NCBI GenBank assembly: GCA_030614685.1
Contig: JAUWTO010000010.1
Span: 1-32,863 of the forward strand
From: Candidatus Aminicenantota bacterium
GTDB taxonomy: Bacteria; Acidobacteriota; Aminicenantia; Aminicenantales; Aminicenantaceae
DNA: 32,863 nucleotides
Direction: 5' to 3'
Shown piece by piece: positions 7,867-14,696 of the stretch (position 1 is its first letter; each line of letters begins with the position of its first letter). Under the pieces are notes generated by a model, which ran no database searches, was not told the origin of the DNA, and saw only the letters and a program-made list of their open reading frames with translations. A program made the position numbers and the translations under genes.

Positions 7867-7895
7867 ATTATAATGAATAGCCCGGTTCTAGTAAA
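7867..7895 (-). promoter_or_regulatory. Sigma-70-type promoter of the oxygen-defence operon
   Basis: On the minus strand TTTACT (7895-7890) and a consensus TATAAT (7872-7867) are spaced by 17 bases. The start site would fall near 7860, giving a leader of about 36 bases with the AAGGAG site for the desulforedoxin gene. The palindrome at 7932-7951 lies 36 bases upstream of the -35 box, a distance more typical of activation than of simple occlusion. Confidence 0.6.
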
Positions 7896-7931
7896 CCACG
7901 TCTATTCATAACGCAATAATTCTCTGCTGTC

Positions 7932-7951
7932 TATTGGACTTTCGTCCAATA
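7932..7951. promoter_or_regulatory. Second copy of the palindromic operator candidate
   Basis: TATTGGAC-TTTC-GTCCAATA has perfect 8-base arms and matches the 2132-2151 palindrome at all 16 arm positions, with different central bases. It lies between the glutamate dehydrogenase stop codon and the oxygen-defence promoter, both on the minus strand. Conservation of arms and flanks with a changed spacer is what a protein-binding site would show. No T-run follows it, so a terminator role for the dehydrogenase gene is less likely. Confidence 0.65.
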
Positions 7952-7959
7952 CCGTTCTA

Positions 7960-10839
7960 TCAACCCTTGAAATCTTTAATAAAGTTGTGGAAGTCGATCT
8001 CATTGGCGTCCAGGCCGTAGGCGTAGACGTAGCGGCTCGCCATGCGTGAAGCGAATACGGCCCGCAGATAGGCCTCGGGGACCCGCCTCATGATCTTTTC
8101 GAATCCCAGTTCGTCGATCAGCACACGGGGACAGCAGCACTGGATGACATTCCTGAACAACGTACGGTCCTTGAACAATTCGGAGGCATAGATGGCGTCG
8201 GTCACGCTGTTGATCTTGTCGCTCAGTCTGTCGGTCAGCAACACCAGGGAGATCCCTTTCTCACGGTTTTCTTTGGAGATCGCCTGGAATTCCAGGGTGG
8301 CGTTCTCGCGGATGATATCGAGGATCTCGGCGATATAGCGCTTCCGGAAGGCCGGGATGCGGTGGTTTTTGACACACATCTTCCTGGTGTGCTCCTCATC
8401 CGAAAGAGCCAGGCTGACAAAGACCTCCAGGGATGATGATGTTACCCCACCCTTGTTGGCGGAAGCGTCTTTGAAAATAATGACGCCTTTTTCCTCCAGG
8501 CGGAGGCGTGCACCCTGGGTCAGGAACAGGTTGGCTCCCTCAGATATGACCTTGAAGCGGGGATTCCCCTCCTCGTCCAGGAACCGGGTCCAGTTGTTGA
8601 TGGTTATGGAGGCGGGCCGCCCCCCACAGGGCACGAACAGGTCGGCCGAAAATCTGGAGTCAAAATGGAAGGAGTTGCGAAACTCCAGCCCGCTCACGAC
8701 CTTCTGCCCGTCCGGAAGGATCACATCCTCCTGATCGACCTTGACCAGGAAGCCCTGCCTGGACAGACAGGACTTCCGGAAGTGGCCGACAGGTTTACGT
8801 TCGAGCGCAAGCCTCTTCAGCTCCTTCCGGTTCAATCCTTTAGGATCGTAGAGAACCCCGGAACCGTCGATGATCGCCAGGATCTGGTCCTGGGAGATCA
8901 GGATCTCATTGCTGCCCAGGTCCCCGTCCGGCCCCCCCGTCATGACTTTGGTGATCTGCTCTTCCTTCCAGCCCAGCTCAGCCAGGATGTTCAGCACATA
9001 CTGATGGACCGAATTGGTGGTCATCCCGTACAGGTCGTGAGGGATCCCGCCCATGGTCACCGGTTTGCCCGTGGAAAAGGACTTCCAGTAGGGATAATCC
9101 AGGGCCTTGGCACGCTGCGAGGCCCACTCCATGAGGTCGGCGGTGCCTTCGTCCGGCCCCAGGAACAGAATGACCTCCCTGCCGTAATAGTCCAGGATGT
9201 TTTCATCCGGGACCAGCAAATCCAGCAGCCCGTTGATGTATTTCTTAAAGGCGCATTCCGCCTTGTCCTGGTCTTCCCAACCCAAGAGGACCGTGCCCTT
9301 GGAGCCCCCTTCCGGGATGTCTTTGTTCTTTTTCTGCTGAGTGTCGGCCAGGTTGTAGTTCTCGTCAAAGATAAAATCCGAATTATTGATGTAGTTCTGA
9401 AAAGAGTTGGAGCGGACGATGCGGATCCCTCCCCGTGAAATGTCCCGAAAACGGATGTGGAACCCGCGCAGCTCGATCCCCAGGACATGGAAGATGCCGT
9501 AGGGCCTGCGGGGATAGTCGACCATGTTCAGGAATCCGGGCTCGTACATGAAGGAAATGGAGATTTTTTCCTCTTTGTAAAAGTTGGTCCGGAGGATGGA
9601 GCGGATGAAGAGCAGGATCGCCTGGTATACCTGTCGGTCGACCTCCACAGGGATCCGCCGCTGGATCTCGTCGGTAAGTTTGTCCAGGTCCTCTTCTATA
9701 TCATGGTCTTTGTGAAAGGGATTGAACTTGCGGTCAAACAGGCGAAAGAGATCTTTGAGATATACATAGTTACCGATCAGGGCATCCCAGACCTTGGCCT
9801 CGGTGAAGGTGTCCTTGGCCAGCTTGGTCTTCAGGTTCCGCAGGATGCCCATGAGCTCAGGCGAGTCGTGCAGGACCTCGGCGATCTTCAGGTATTCTTC
9901 GTTGTAGGCAAACAGGAACTGATGAGCGAAACTCCAAGCAGAGACACCGAAGACCGTCTCCTGGGCCGTGAGCTTCCCCTGACGGAACAGGTCAGACAGG
10001 GGGCTGTCGGGGACCACATACACCAGGGTGAACTCAGAGATCAGGTTCTGCAGGAGCTCCTCGTCTGTGATCCTGTCCAGGTAGAACACATACACGGTCT
10101 TGCCATTGGAGAACTGTTCGATGTATTTGCGGTTGGACACCATCCTGTGGGTGTTGATCACATCAGAGATGTTGGAAAAGAAGCAGCTGCTGGAGTCCCG
10201 GTTAGTGACGATCATGATGCGGTGCTCTTCCGTGTCCTGTTTCAGGGAGACCTCGATATGGGGTGTCTCCCACCCACTGCTGGTATCGAGAGCCCTTTGG
10301 TAGCGGGCATAGGTCTCCGGTGTGGTGGTCTTCAGGAAATCCTGGCAGGCGATGGCCTTGAGGTCTGTCTTTTCCGGATAGACCTTGTCCATCCGGATGG
10401 TGGGCTTGTACACCAGATACATGCGCAGGTGCTCGGCGCCGCGGGCCTTGCCCGAAGTCCGGTAAGACTGAATGCGGTGGTTGGGATAGCGTTCCTCGAT
10501 CCTCCGCTCTATCTCCATGGCTCGCTTGTGGTCATCATCCACGAGGTAAATGGCTTCCTCTTCCGCTTCGGTCTCCAAGTCGATGATGAGGTCCTTGTCG
10601 CTGCGGACCATGGCCATGATCTCGGCCGCCTTGATAGCTTCGATGTGGCCGGCGATGGTCTCGATGGGTGTCGTGCGGAAATAATAGGGCGCCATTCCCA
10701 GCTTGGTACAGAACCAGTCGATCTCTGCCCGTACCGCCTGCTCCGTGCACTGCCCATGGCTCTGGATGATCTCTTCCACCTGCCGCATCTGGTCTTCGGA
10801 CAAAAGAGCCTTCTCAGCTATTTTTTTCAAGGTTTTCAT
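7960..10839 (-). CDS. Large NAD-type glutamate dehydrogenase
   Basis: Catalyses reversible oxidative deamination of glutamate to 2-oxoglutarate and ammonia. The 959-residue protein is much longer than the 450-residue hexameric enzymes. It has a long N-terminal regulatory region (about residues 1-420) and a catalytic Glu/Leu/Phe/Val dehydrogenase domain. The substrate-binding lysine motif is IPEGGSKGT with K514; the GPDGDLGSNEI segment lies near residue 635 and the GANLFLTQGAR plus DASANKGGV segments near 780-815. This matches the large NAD-GDH families rather than GdhA. It is monocistronic on the minus strand, with an AAGGAGC ribosome site. Its promoter region is the repeat-filled interval at 10840-11350. 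NAD preference is from family knowledge. Confidence 0.9.
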   Translation of the reverse strand: MKTLKKIAEKALLSEDQMRQVEEIIQSHGQCTEQAVRAEIDWFCTKLGMAPYYFRTTPIETIAGHIEAIKAAEIMAMVRSDKDLIIDLETEAEEEAIYLVDDDHKRAMEIERRIEERYPNHRIQSYRTSGKARGAEHLRMYLVYKPTIRMDKVYPEKTDLKAIACQDFLKTTTPETYARYQRALDTSSGWETPHIEVSLKQDTEEHRIMIVTNRDSSSCFFSNISDVINTHRMVSNRKYIEQFSNGKTVYVFYLDRITDEELLQNLISEFTLVYVVPDSPLSDLFRQGKLTAQETVFGVSAWSFAHQFLFAYNEEYLKIAEVLHDSPELMGILRNLKTKLAKDTFTEAKVWDALIGNYVYLKDLFRLFDRKFNPFHKDHDIEEDLDKLTDEIQRRIPVEVDRQVYQAILLFIRSILRTNFYKEEKISISFMYEPGFLNMVDYPRRPYGIFHVLGIELRGFHIRFRDISRGGIRIVRSNSFQNYINNSDFIFDENYNLADTQQKKNKDIPEGGSKGTVLLGWEDQDKAECAFKKYINGLLDLLVPDENILDYYGREVILFLGPDEGTADLMEWASQRAKALDYPYWKSFSTGKPVTMGGIPHDLYGMTTNSVHQYVLNILAELGWKEEQITKVMTGGPDGDLGSNEILISQDQILAIIDGSGVLYDPKGLNRKELKRLALERKPVGHFRKSCLSRQGFLVKVDQEDVILPDGQKVVSGLEFRNSFHFDSRFSADLFVPCGGRPASITINNWTRFLDEEGNPRFKVISEGANLFLTQGARLRLEEKGVIIFKDASANKGGVTSSSLEVFVSLALSDEEHTRKMCVKNHRIPAFRKRYIAEILDIIRENATLEFQAISKENREKGISLVLLTDRLSDKINSVTDAIYASELFKDRTLFRNVIQCCCPRVLIDELGFEKIMRRVPEAYLRAVFASRMASRYVYAYGLDANEIDFHNFIKDFKG

Positions 10840-10949
10840 TAACAGCTCCTTGGGAAATTCGAGAGTCCAAAGCTATGCCGTTTAAAAGCGCCCCATTTTA
10901 CCACACGAGCCCCATAAATTCACCCATAAGCGTTCCCATGGAGGAACCT

Positions 10950-10980
10950 CTCCGGTCGCCTGGGTTGGCGCACACTCCTC
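10950..10980 (+). repeat. Direct repeat, copy 1
   Basis: A 31-base stretch beginning CTCCGGTCGCCTGGG and ending CGCACACTCCTC is identical to 11197-11227. Similarity continues for about 25 more bases through TCTTG..CTGTTCA and GGAGCGCA into the following hairpin, so the repeated unit is about 55 bases. The copies are 247 bases apart. Confidence 0.85.
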
Positions 10981-11056
10981 TTCTTGGTCTGTTCAAGAGG
11001 AGCGCACGGCGTGGTTGCATTTCTTCCCGGGTATAAGGTTCAGGCGCATGGGGAAA

Positions 11057-11125
11057 GGAGAGTTTGTCTGATTGAGCCGAAGACCCACCCAACCACCCCA
11101 TGCGGCTCAATAAGACAGACTCTCC
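11057..11125. repeat. Conserved-loop hairpin, copy A
   Basis: Inverted repeat with 23-base arms (11057-11079 and 11103-11125), beginning GGAGAGTTTGTC and running to ATTGAGCCG, with two mismatches. The 23-base loop AAGACCCACCC..CCCCATG is the C-rich strand of the family loop. The stem sequence is nearly the same as that of copy D at 18562-18631, but the loop is in the opposite orientation, as if the whole element were inverted. Confidence 0.85.
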
Positions 11126-11196
11126 TCAGAGCTGTGAGCATGAGAGGAAAGAATCCCCGGGGGAAGGAAGGGGGAGCTTGATCGGCGAATCTTCCC

Positions 11197-11227
11197 CTCC
11201 GGTCGCCTGGGTTGGCGCACACTCCTC
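11197..11227 (+). repeat. Direct repeat, copy 2
   Basis: Identical to 10950-10980 over 31 bases. Its 3' end runs straight into the left arm of the hairpin at 11225-11301, so here the repeat and hairpin form one composite unit. Copy 1 is followed by a degenerate version of the same hairpin. Confidence 0.85.
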
Positions 11228-11301
11228 CTCTTGTTCTGTTCAGGGGAGCGCATGGGGTGGTTGGGTGGATCTTCCGCTCCTCCTGAACAGAACAAGAGGA
11301 G
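11225..11301. repeat. Conserved-loop hairpin, copy B
   Basis: Left arm 11225-11250 and right arm 11275-11301 pair over 26 bases with a single one-base bulge; the stem begins CTCCTCTTGTTCTG. The 24-base loop 11251-11274 reads CATGGGGTGGTTGGGTGG then ATCTTC, the G-rich strand of the family loop. The stem shares no sequence with copies A, C or D, yet the loop is almost identical. Confidence 0.88.
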
Positions 11302-11350
11302 AACCGATTCTTGCATTTCCCATGGGATTCCTATATCATTCATCCTCAAA

Positions 11351-11719
11351 ATGAAAGCCAAAGCGGTCGCTAGCCTCCTCGTGGGTTGGTTCATTCCCGG
11401 CCTGGGCCATGCCCTGCTCAAAAAGTACTCCAGAGCGGTAATCTTTTTTGTCAGCATCTCCGCCATGACGGCTCTCGGGGTGCTCATGGGTGGCAAGATC
11501 TATTCCTTTCAGACCGAAAATCCCATCACCATCCTGGCGTTCTTCTCCGAGATCGGATACGGCAGTTGCTACCTCCTGTCGAAGATCCTCAGCTTCGGGC
11601 TCGGTAACCTCCAGAGCACGACATTTGAATTCGGAACCGCCTACATCGCCGGCGCCGGGCTCCTGAACTACCTGGTGGCCCTGGACGCCTACGACATCGC
11701 GATCGGGAAAAAATCATGA
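11351..11719 (+). CDS. DUF6677-type small membrane protein
   Basis: A 122-residue membrane protein. The N-terminal LLVGWFIPGLGHALLKK segment is the polar-flanked helix typical of a family found mainly in Acidobacteriota and relatives, followed by FFVSISAMTALGVLMGGKIYSF, a central helix, and the C-terminal pattern EFGTAYIAGAGLLNYLVALDAYDIAIGKK. I assign DUF6677 from memory of that pattern. I chose the ATG at 11351 because longer versions would read back through the repeat region and have a non-family N-terminus. The stop overlaps the next start by four bases (ATGA), indicating coupling with the small membrane protein downstream. Function is unknown. Confidence 0.8.
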   Translation: MKAKAVASLLVGWFIPGLGHALLKKYSRAVIFFVSISAMTALGVLMGGKIYSFQTENPITILAFFSEIGYGSCYLLSKILSFGLGNLQSTTFEFGTAYIAGAGLLNYLVALDAYDIAIGKKS

Positions 11720-11892
11720 TCTTCCAGAGCCACCTCCTCTCCATGATCGTGTATTCCTTTTTTGTCTGCCTGGTGCTGGGCCTCATCCGGCGGAACGACA
11801 GGAAAGCGCAGCTGCGTTATGGCCTTTCCCTGTTCCTCATCATGGTGGGGGGTGCCCTGATCTTCGGATGGTTCATGTTCCTTTTTATCTAG
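11716..11892 (+). CDS. Small two-helix membrane protein
   Basis: A 58-residue protein, below the length many callers use. It has two hydrophobic segments, about residues 8-24 (SMIVYSFFVCLVLGLI) and 38-58 (LFLIMVGGALIFGWFMFLFI), separated by a charged loop RRNDRKAQLR. The ATG overlaps the upstream stop codon as ATGA, which supports it being a real, coupled gene. I do not recognise a family. It is probably a partner or companion of the DUF6677-type protein. It is followed by about 300 bases without a gene. Confidence 0.65.
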   Translation: MIFQSHLLSMIVYSFFVCLVLGLIRRNDRKAQLRYGLSLFLIMVGGALIFGWFMFLFI

Positions 11893-11952
11893 ACCACAGC
11901 AGACCCTCCCACTTTTATCCAAGATCCTGAGCATTTGCTTTAAACGCTAGTT

Positions 11953-12107
11953 TGTGGGGAAGCAGGCCACTGCGACATCGGTGGCACCCGCCTGAATTCG
12001 CTGCTGCTGAGAGTATCCCAAGGGGACGGCCGAAGAGGCAGCGGGGAGAGGCGATAAGGAGCCAACAGGAGCTAGGCTGCTGCCCTATAAACAGCCCTGC
12101 CCCCACA
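11953..12107 (+). ncRNA. Candidate structured RNA upstream of ftsE
   Basis: The 302-base gap 11893-12194 has no gene but strong pairing. A closing stem TGTGGGG-AA-GCAGG (11953-11966) pairs with CCTGC-CCCCACA (12096-12107). Inside are a hairpin GCCAC..GTGGC, an arm CGCC..GCTGC pairing with GCAGC..GGCG, a GCC-GAAGA-GGC tip, and GGCTG..CAGCC just before the closing strand. The 155-base length, closed ends and 3'-side small hairpin are 6S-RNA-like in outline, but I see no conserved 6S sequence. It does not match SRP, RNase P, tmRNA or a riboswitch I know. It could instead be an ftsE leader, although the ftsE promoter candidate lies after it, which favours an independent RNA. Strand is assumed. 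Confidence 0.35.
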
Positions 12108-12112
12108 GACAC

Positions 12113-12141
12113 TTTCCAAAGAGAGGCAAGTAGCATATAAT
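12113..12141 (+). promoter_or_regulatory. Promoter candidate for ftsEX
   Basis: TTTCCA (12113-12118) and a consensus TATAAT (12136-12141) are spaced by 17 bases. It would start transcription near 12148, giving a leader of about 47 bases before the ftsE ATG at 12195. This placement also means that the in-frame TTG at 12144 cannot be the ftsE start codon if this promoter is used. Confidence 0.5.
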
Positions 12142-12194
12142 ATTTGCGCTTTGGAGTTCATGAATACACAGCAGAAACGGATCGAAAACCGAGC

Positions 12195-12860
12195 ATGATT
12201 GAGCTGTATCACGTCTGGAAACAGTATCAGAAACCCCATTGGGCCCTCTCGGACGTCTCCTTCCATGTCGAGAGGGGAGATTTCTGGTTCATCACGGGGC
12301 CCAGTGGATCGGGGAAAACCACGCTGCTCAAGATCATGTTCCGCGAGATCCTCCCAACCCAGGGCCAGATCATCATTGACCGCCGCAACATCCTGAAGAT
12401 ATCCGACCACAGGATCTACCAGCTGCGGAGGAAAATGGGGATCGTATTCCAGGATTTCAGGCTGCTTTTTCATAAGAAAGTCTTCGACAACGTCGCGATC
12501 GTACTGGAAATCCTAGGTGTTCCGCGGAAGGAGATCCGGCGCCGTGTGTTCGCTGCCCTGCGCATGGTCAACCTCCACAACAAGATGTGGGAATATCCCT
12601 CGCACCTGTCCTACGGGGAACAGCAGCGGGTGGCCATCGCCCGGGCGGTTGTCAACCAGCCCACCATCATCCTGGCGGACGAACCCACCGGAAACCTGGA
12701 TACGGAACTGGCCTTCGAGATCATGAGCCTGTTCCGAGAGATCAACAAGCGGGGGGCCACAGTGATCATATGTACTCATGACCGGGAGCTCATCCGACAT
12801 TTCGGACAGAAGATCCTGTTTCTATACAAGGGAAAACTCCTGAGAAAGGAAGCACTCTGA
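12195..12860 (+). CDS. ftsE: Cell-division ATP-binding protein FtsE
   Basis: ABC-type ATPase that with FtsX controls septal peptidoglycan hydrolases at the inner membrane. The 221-residue protein has Walker A GPSGSGKTT (residues 36-44), Q-loop VFQDFRLLF, signature LSYGEQQRVA, Walker B IILADEPTGNLD and the switch histidine in ICTHDRE. I set the start at ATG 12195 because FtsE proteins begin MI-x-L-x-x-V-x-K-x-Y; an in-frame TTG upstream would add 17 residues without family similarity. The ribosome site is weak. The TGA stop overlaps the probable CTG start of ftsX. Confidence 0.95.
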   Translation: MIELYHVWKQYQKPHWALSDVSFHVERGDFWFITGPSGSGKTTLLKIMFREILPTQGQIIIDRRNILKISDHRIYQLRRKMGIVFQDFRLLFHKKVFDNVAIVLEILGVPRKEIRRRVFAALRMVNLHNKMWEYPSHLSYGEQQRVAIARAVVNQPTIILADEPTGNLDTELAFEIMSLFREINKRGATVIICTHDRELIRHFGQKILFLYKGKLLRKEAL

Positions 12861-13756
12861 TTTTTCAGAAACTGAAGTATTTCGGTCGCGAGGCTGTCAA
12901 CAACCTCTGGCAGTATCGCGTCCGGAACCTGTTCTCGATCACCATCATCTGTCTGTCCTTCCTGATCCTGGGAGTATTCCTCTCGCTCTCGAACAACCTC
13001 AGGTTCATGGCCGATCAGGTCTCCCAGAACATGGCAGTGGTCTTCTTCCTGGAAAAAGACGTTTCCGAAGACCAACTCCGGTCCATTGAGGAGAAGCTCG
13101 CCGGATCCTCGCTGGTCCTCCAGGCAAACTTCATCTCCTCCCGGGACGCCGTGACCAAGTTCACGGAGAGGTTTCCAGAGCTGCAGGGGATCGTGGACAA
13201 TCTCAGGAGCAATCCGTTCCCCCCTTCCTTCGAGGCCACTCTCAAAGAAAACCTCCTCTCCTCCGATATCACAGCTGAAGTCATCGCCGAGATGGTGATC
13301 CTGCCCGGAGTCGAGGATGTGCAGTTCAACCGGGACTGGATCGAACGCATGCAGTCGCTGAGCCGCCTGGCCAGCGCCATCGGATTTTTTCTGGGTGGGA
13401 TCCTCATCCTGGCCTCCTTTTTCATCATATCCAACGTCATCAAGCTCAATGTCTTTTCCCGCAAGGACGAGATCGAGATCTTGCGCATGAGCGGTGCCAC
13501 CAACACCTTCATCCGCATCCCGTTCCTGCTCGAGGGTGTGGTCCTCGGTTTCCTGGGGGGACTGCTCTCACTTCTTCTGCTGCTGGTCCTGATCCAGATC
13601 TTCCCCCTCTACCTGGGCGGCTCTCTCGGTGCCCTAAGGGACCTGATCAACTTCCGTTACCTCACGTTCCCACAGAGCGTGAACATCGTGCTCGGTGGAG
13701 CGACCATCGGCTTTACAGGCAGTCTGACCTCCCTGGCCCGCTTCCTCAAAAACTGA
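12857..13756 (+). CDS. ftsX: Cell-division permease-like protein FtsX, non-AUG start
   Basis: Inner-membrane partner of FtsE: a first transmembrane helix, an extracytoplasmic domain (about residues 50-170), then three further helices. The first ATG in frame (13007) would remove the cytoplasmic tail and first helix NLFSITIICLSFLILGVFL, which is required in this family, so the true start is upstream. No ATG, GTG or TTG is available. The best site is CTG at 12857, overlapping the ftsE TGA as CTGA, six bases after AAAGGA; ATT at 12860 is the alternative. From CTG the protein has 299 residues, the usual FtsX length, and begins with the typical amphipathic segment FQKLKYFGREAVNNL. Confidence 0.85.
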   Translation: MIFQKLKYFGREAVNNLWQYRVRNLFSITIICLSFLILGVFLSLSNNLRFMADQVSQNMAVVFFLEKDVSEDQLRSIEEKLAGSSLVLQANFISSRDAVTKFTERFPELQGIVDNLRSNPFPPSFEATLKENLLSSDITAEVIAEMVILPGVEDVQFNRDWIERMQSLSRLASAIGFFLGGILILASFFIISNVIKLNVFSRKDEIEILRMSGATNTFIRIPFLLEGVVLGFLGGLLSLLLLLVLIQIFPLYLGGSLGALRDLINFRYLTFPQSVNIVLGGATIGFTGSLTSLARFLKN

Positions 13757-13903
13757 TCAGGTTCAGCTCCCGCACTGCGCCGGCATCCGGGGGTTCAGGG
13801 GATGTGGGAAATTGTCTGGTGTTATACGCCCCGTCCTGAGAACAGGCATGACCTCGTTAGGCAGCCGGAGAGACAATCCTGGAGTCGAACCTTGCGGGTG
13901 TGA

Positions 13904-13933
13904 TTGACATGGCTCGATGCATTGATTTACAAT
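13904..13933 (+). promoter_or_regulatory. Promoter of the RodZ-like/NtrYX unit
   Basis: A consensus TTGACA (13904-13909) and TACAAT (13928-13933) are spaced by 18 bases. Transcription should begin around 13940-13942, exactly where the ATG of the RodZ-like gene lies, so the messenger would be essentially leaderless. The absence of any ribosome site before that ATG agrees. Confidence 0.65.
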
Positions 13934-13941
13934 TCGAACAA

Positions 13942-14688
13942 ATGGCGTCTTTAGGGCAGGAACTCAAGCGTGAAAGGGAACTCCGGGGCATTCCGCTCAA
14001 GGAGATCGCCGAAGCCACCAAGATCAACCTCCGGTTTCTCCGCTCCCTGGAGGAAGACCAGTTCGATATCTTGCCGGGAAAGTTTTTCACCCGCGGCATC
14101 ATCCGCTCCTATGCAGGGTATCTCGGACTGGAAGAACACATGATCCTGAACCTGTATCAGGAAACACTGGAGCAGGGGGATCTCCCCCGGGAAGAGGTGG
14201 CAAAAGAGGACGGGAAGGAACGAGGCGGTGACCGGGTCAAGAAGATTTTCTCTTACTCGCTCATGGCAGTGTTTCTGACGACGGTGCTGGTCGTTTTCTT
14301 CATCCTCATCCAGAAAAAGGAAGCGGAACCGGTTACCCCTGCCTCCTCCACGCCGGCCTCGGCCTTCGTCGAAGAGGAGTCTCCCCCTCCCCCGGTAGTG
14401 GAATCAGAGTCGACTGAGACCGAGCTCCACCTGGACATTGCCTTCACCCAGGAAACCTGGGTCCAGGTCTTCGCCGATGGTGAACTGAAGCTGGATACCA
14501 TCAAGCAGTCGGGTGATAGCTTCCAGGTCACGGCCCTGGAATCCCTCCGGATCAACACAGGTAATGCCGGGGGCTTCACTTTTACACTGAACGGCAAAAC
14601 AGCGAAAGCCCTGGGCCTCCCGGGCCGGGTGATCAATGACACGATCATAACGCTCGAGAACTACCGGGAATTCCTCGAGGAAAATTAG
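13942..14688 (+). CDS. RodZ-like HTH membrane protein (HTH_25 plus DUF4115)
   Basis: A 248-residue bitopic protein. The N-terminal helix-turn-helix of the RodZ/HTH_25 type spans about residues 1-70 (LGQELKRERELRGIPLKEIA, then FTRGIIRSYAGYLGL). A single transmembrane helix (FSYSLMAVFLTTVLVVFFILI) lies near 100-120, then a Ser/Pro/Glu-rich linker, and a C-terminal beta-rich DUF4115 domain (DIAFTQETWVQVFADGE to the end). RodZ links MreB to the cell-wall machinery, and neighbouring ftsEX supports an envelope role; related proteins may instead be regulators. I prefer ATG 13942 over GTG 13900 because the latter lies inside the promoter. Confidence 0.85.
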   Translation: MASLGQELKRERELRGIPLKEIAEATKINLRFLRSLEEDQFDILPGKFFTRGIIRSYAGYLGLEEHMILNLYQETLEQGDLPREEVAKEDGKERGGDRVKKIFSYSLMAVFLTTVLVVFFILIQKKEAEPVTPASSTPASAFVEEESPPPPVVESESTETELHLDIAFTQETWVQVFADGELKLDTIKQSGDSFQVTALESLRINTGNAGGFTFTLNGKTAKALGLPGRVINDTIITLENYREFLEEN

Positions 14689-14696
14689 TCAGGCCA

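Larger units (their letters stand above)
10840..11350. other. Divergent intergenic region filled with hairpin repeats
   Basis: This 511-base gap between the glutamate dehydrogenase (minus) and the DUF6677-type gene (plus) holds no convincing gene. It contains two long hairpins with related loops (11057-11125 and 11225-11301), a 31-base exact direct repeat (10950-10980 and 11197-11227), a smaller hairpin CTCCTCTT/AAGAGGAG near 10975-11002, and several copies of the short core CATGG preceded by TTCAG-like sequence. Short frames in this interval run through the repeats on both strands and look spurious. No clear promoter for the plus-strand gene could be separated from the repeats. Confidence 0.7.

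Noticed and set aside
11953-12107. T-box, cobalamin or glycine riboswitch, prompted by GGTGGCACCCGCC, GCCACTG and GGGGAGAGG
   Set aside because: The short strings occur in the wrong order and context for each class, and the downstream gene ftsE is not a usual target.
13757-13903. tRNA or tmRNA-like fragment: GGTTCGACTCC on the minus strand around 13880-13890, and GTTAGGC resembling an integron core site
   Set aside because: No acceptor stem or cloverleaf can be drawn around the T-arm-like string, and a single seven-base core match without partner sites or integrase is expected by chance.
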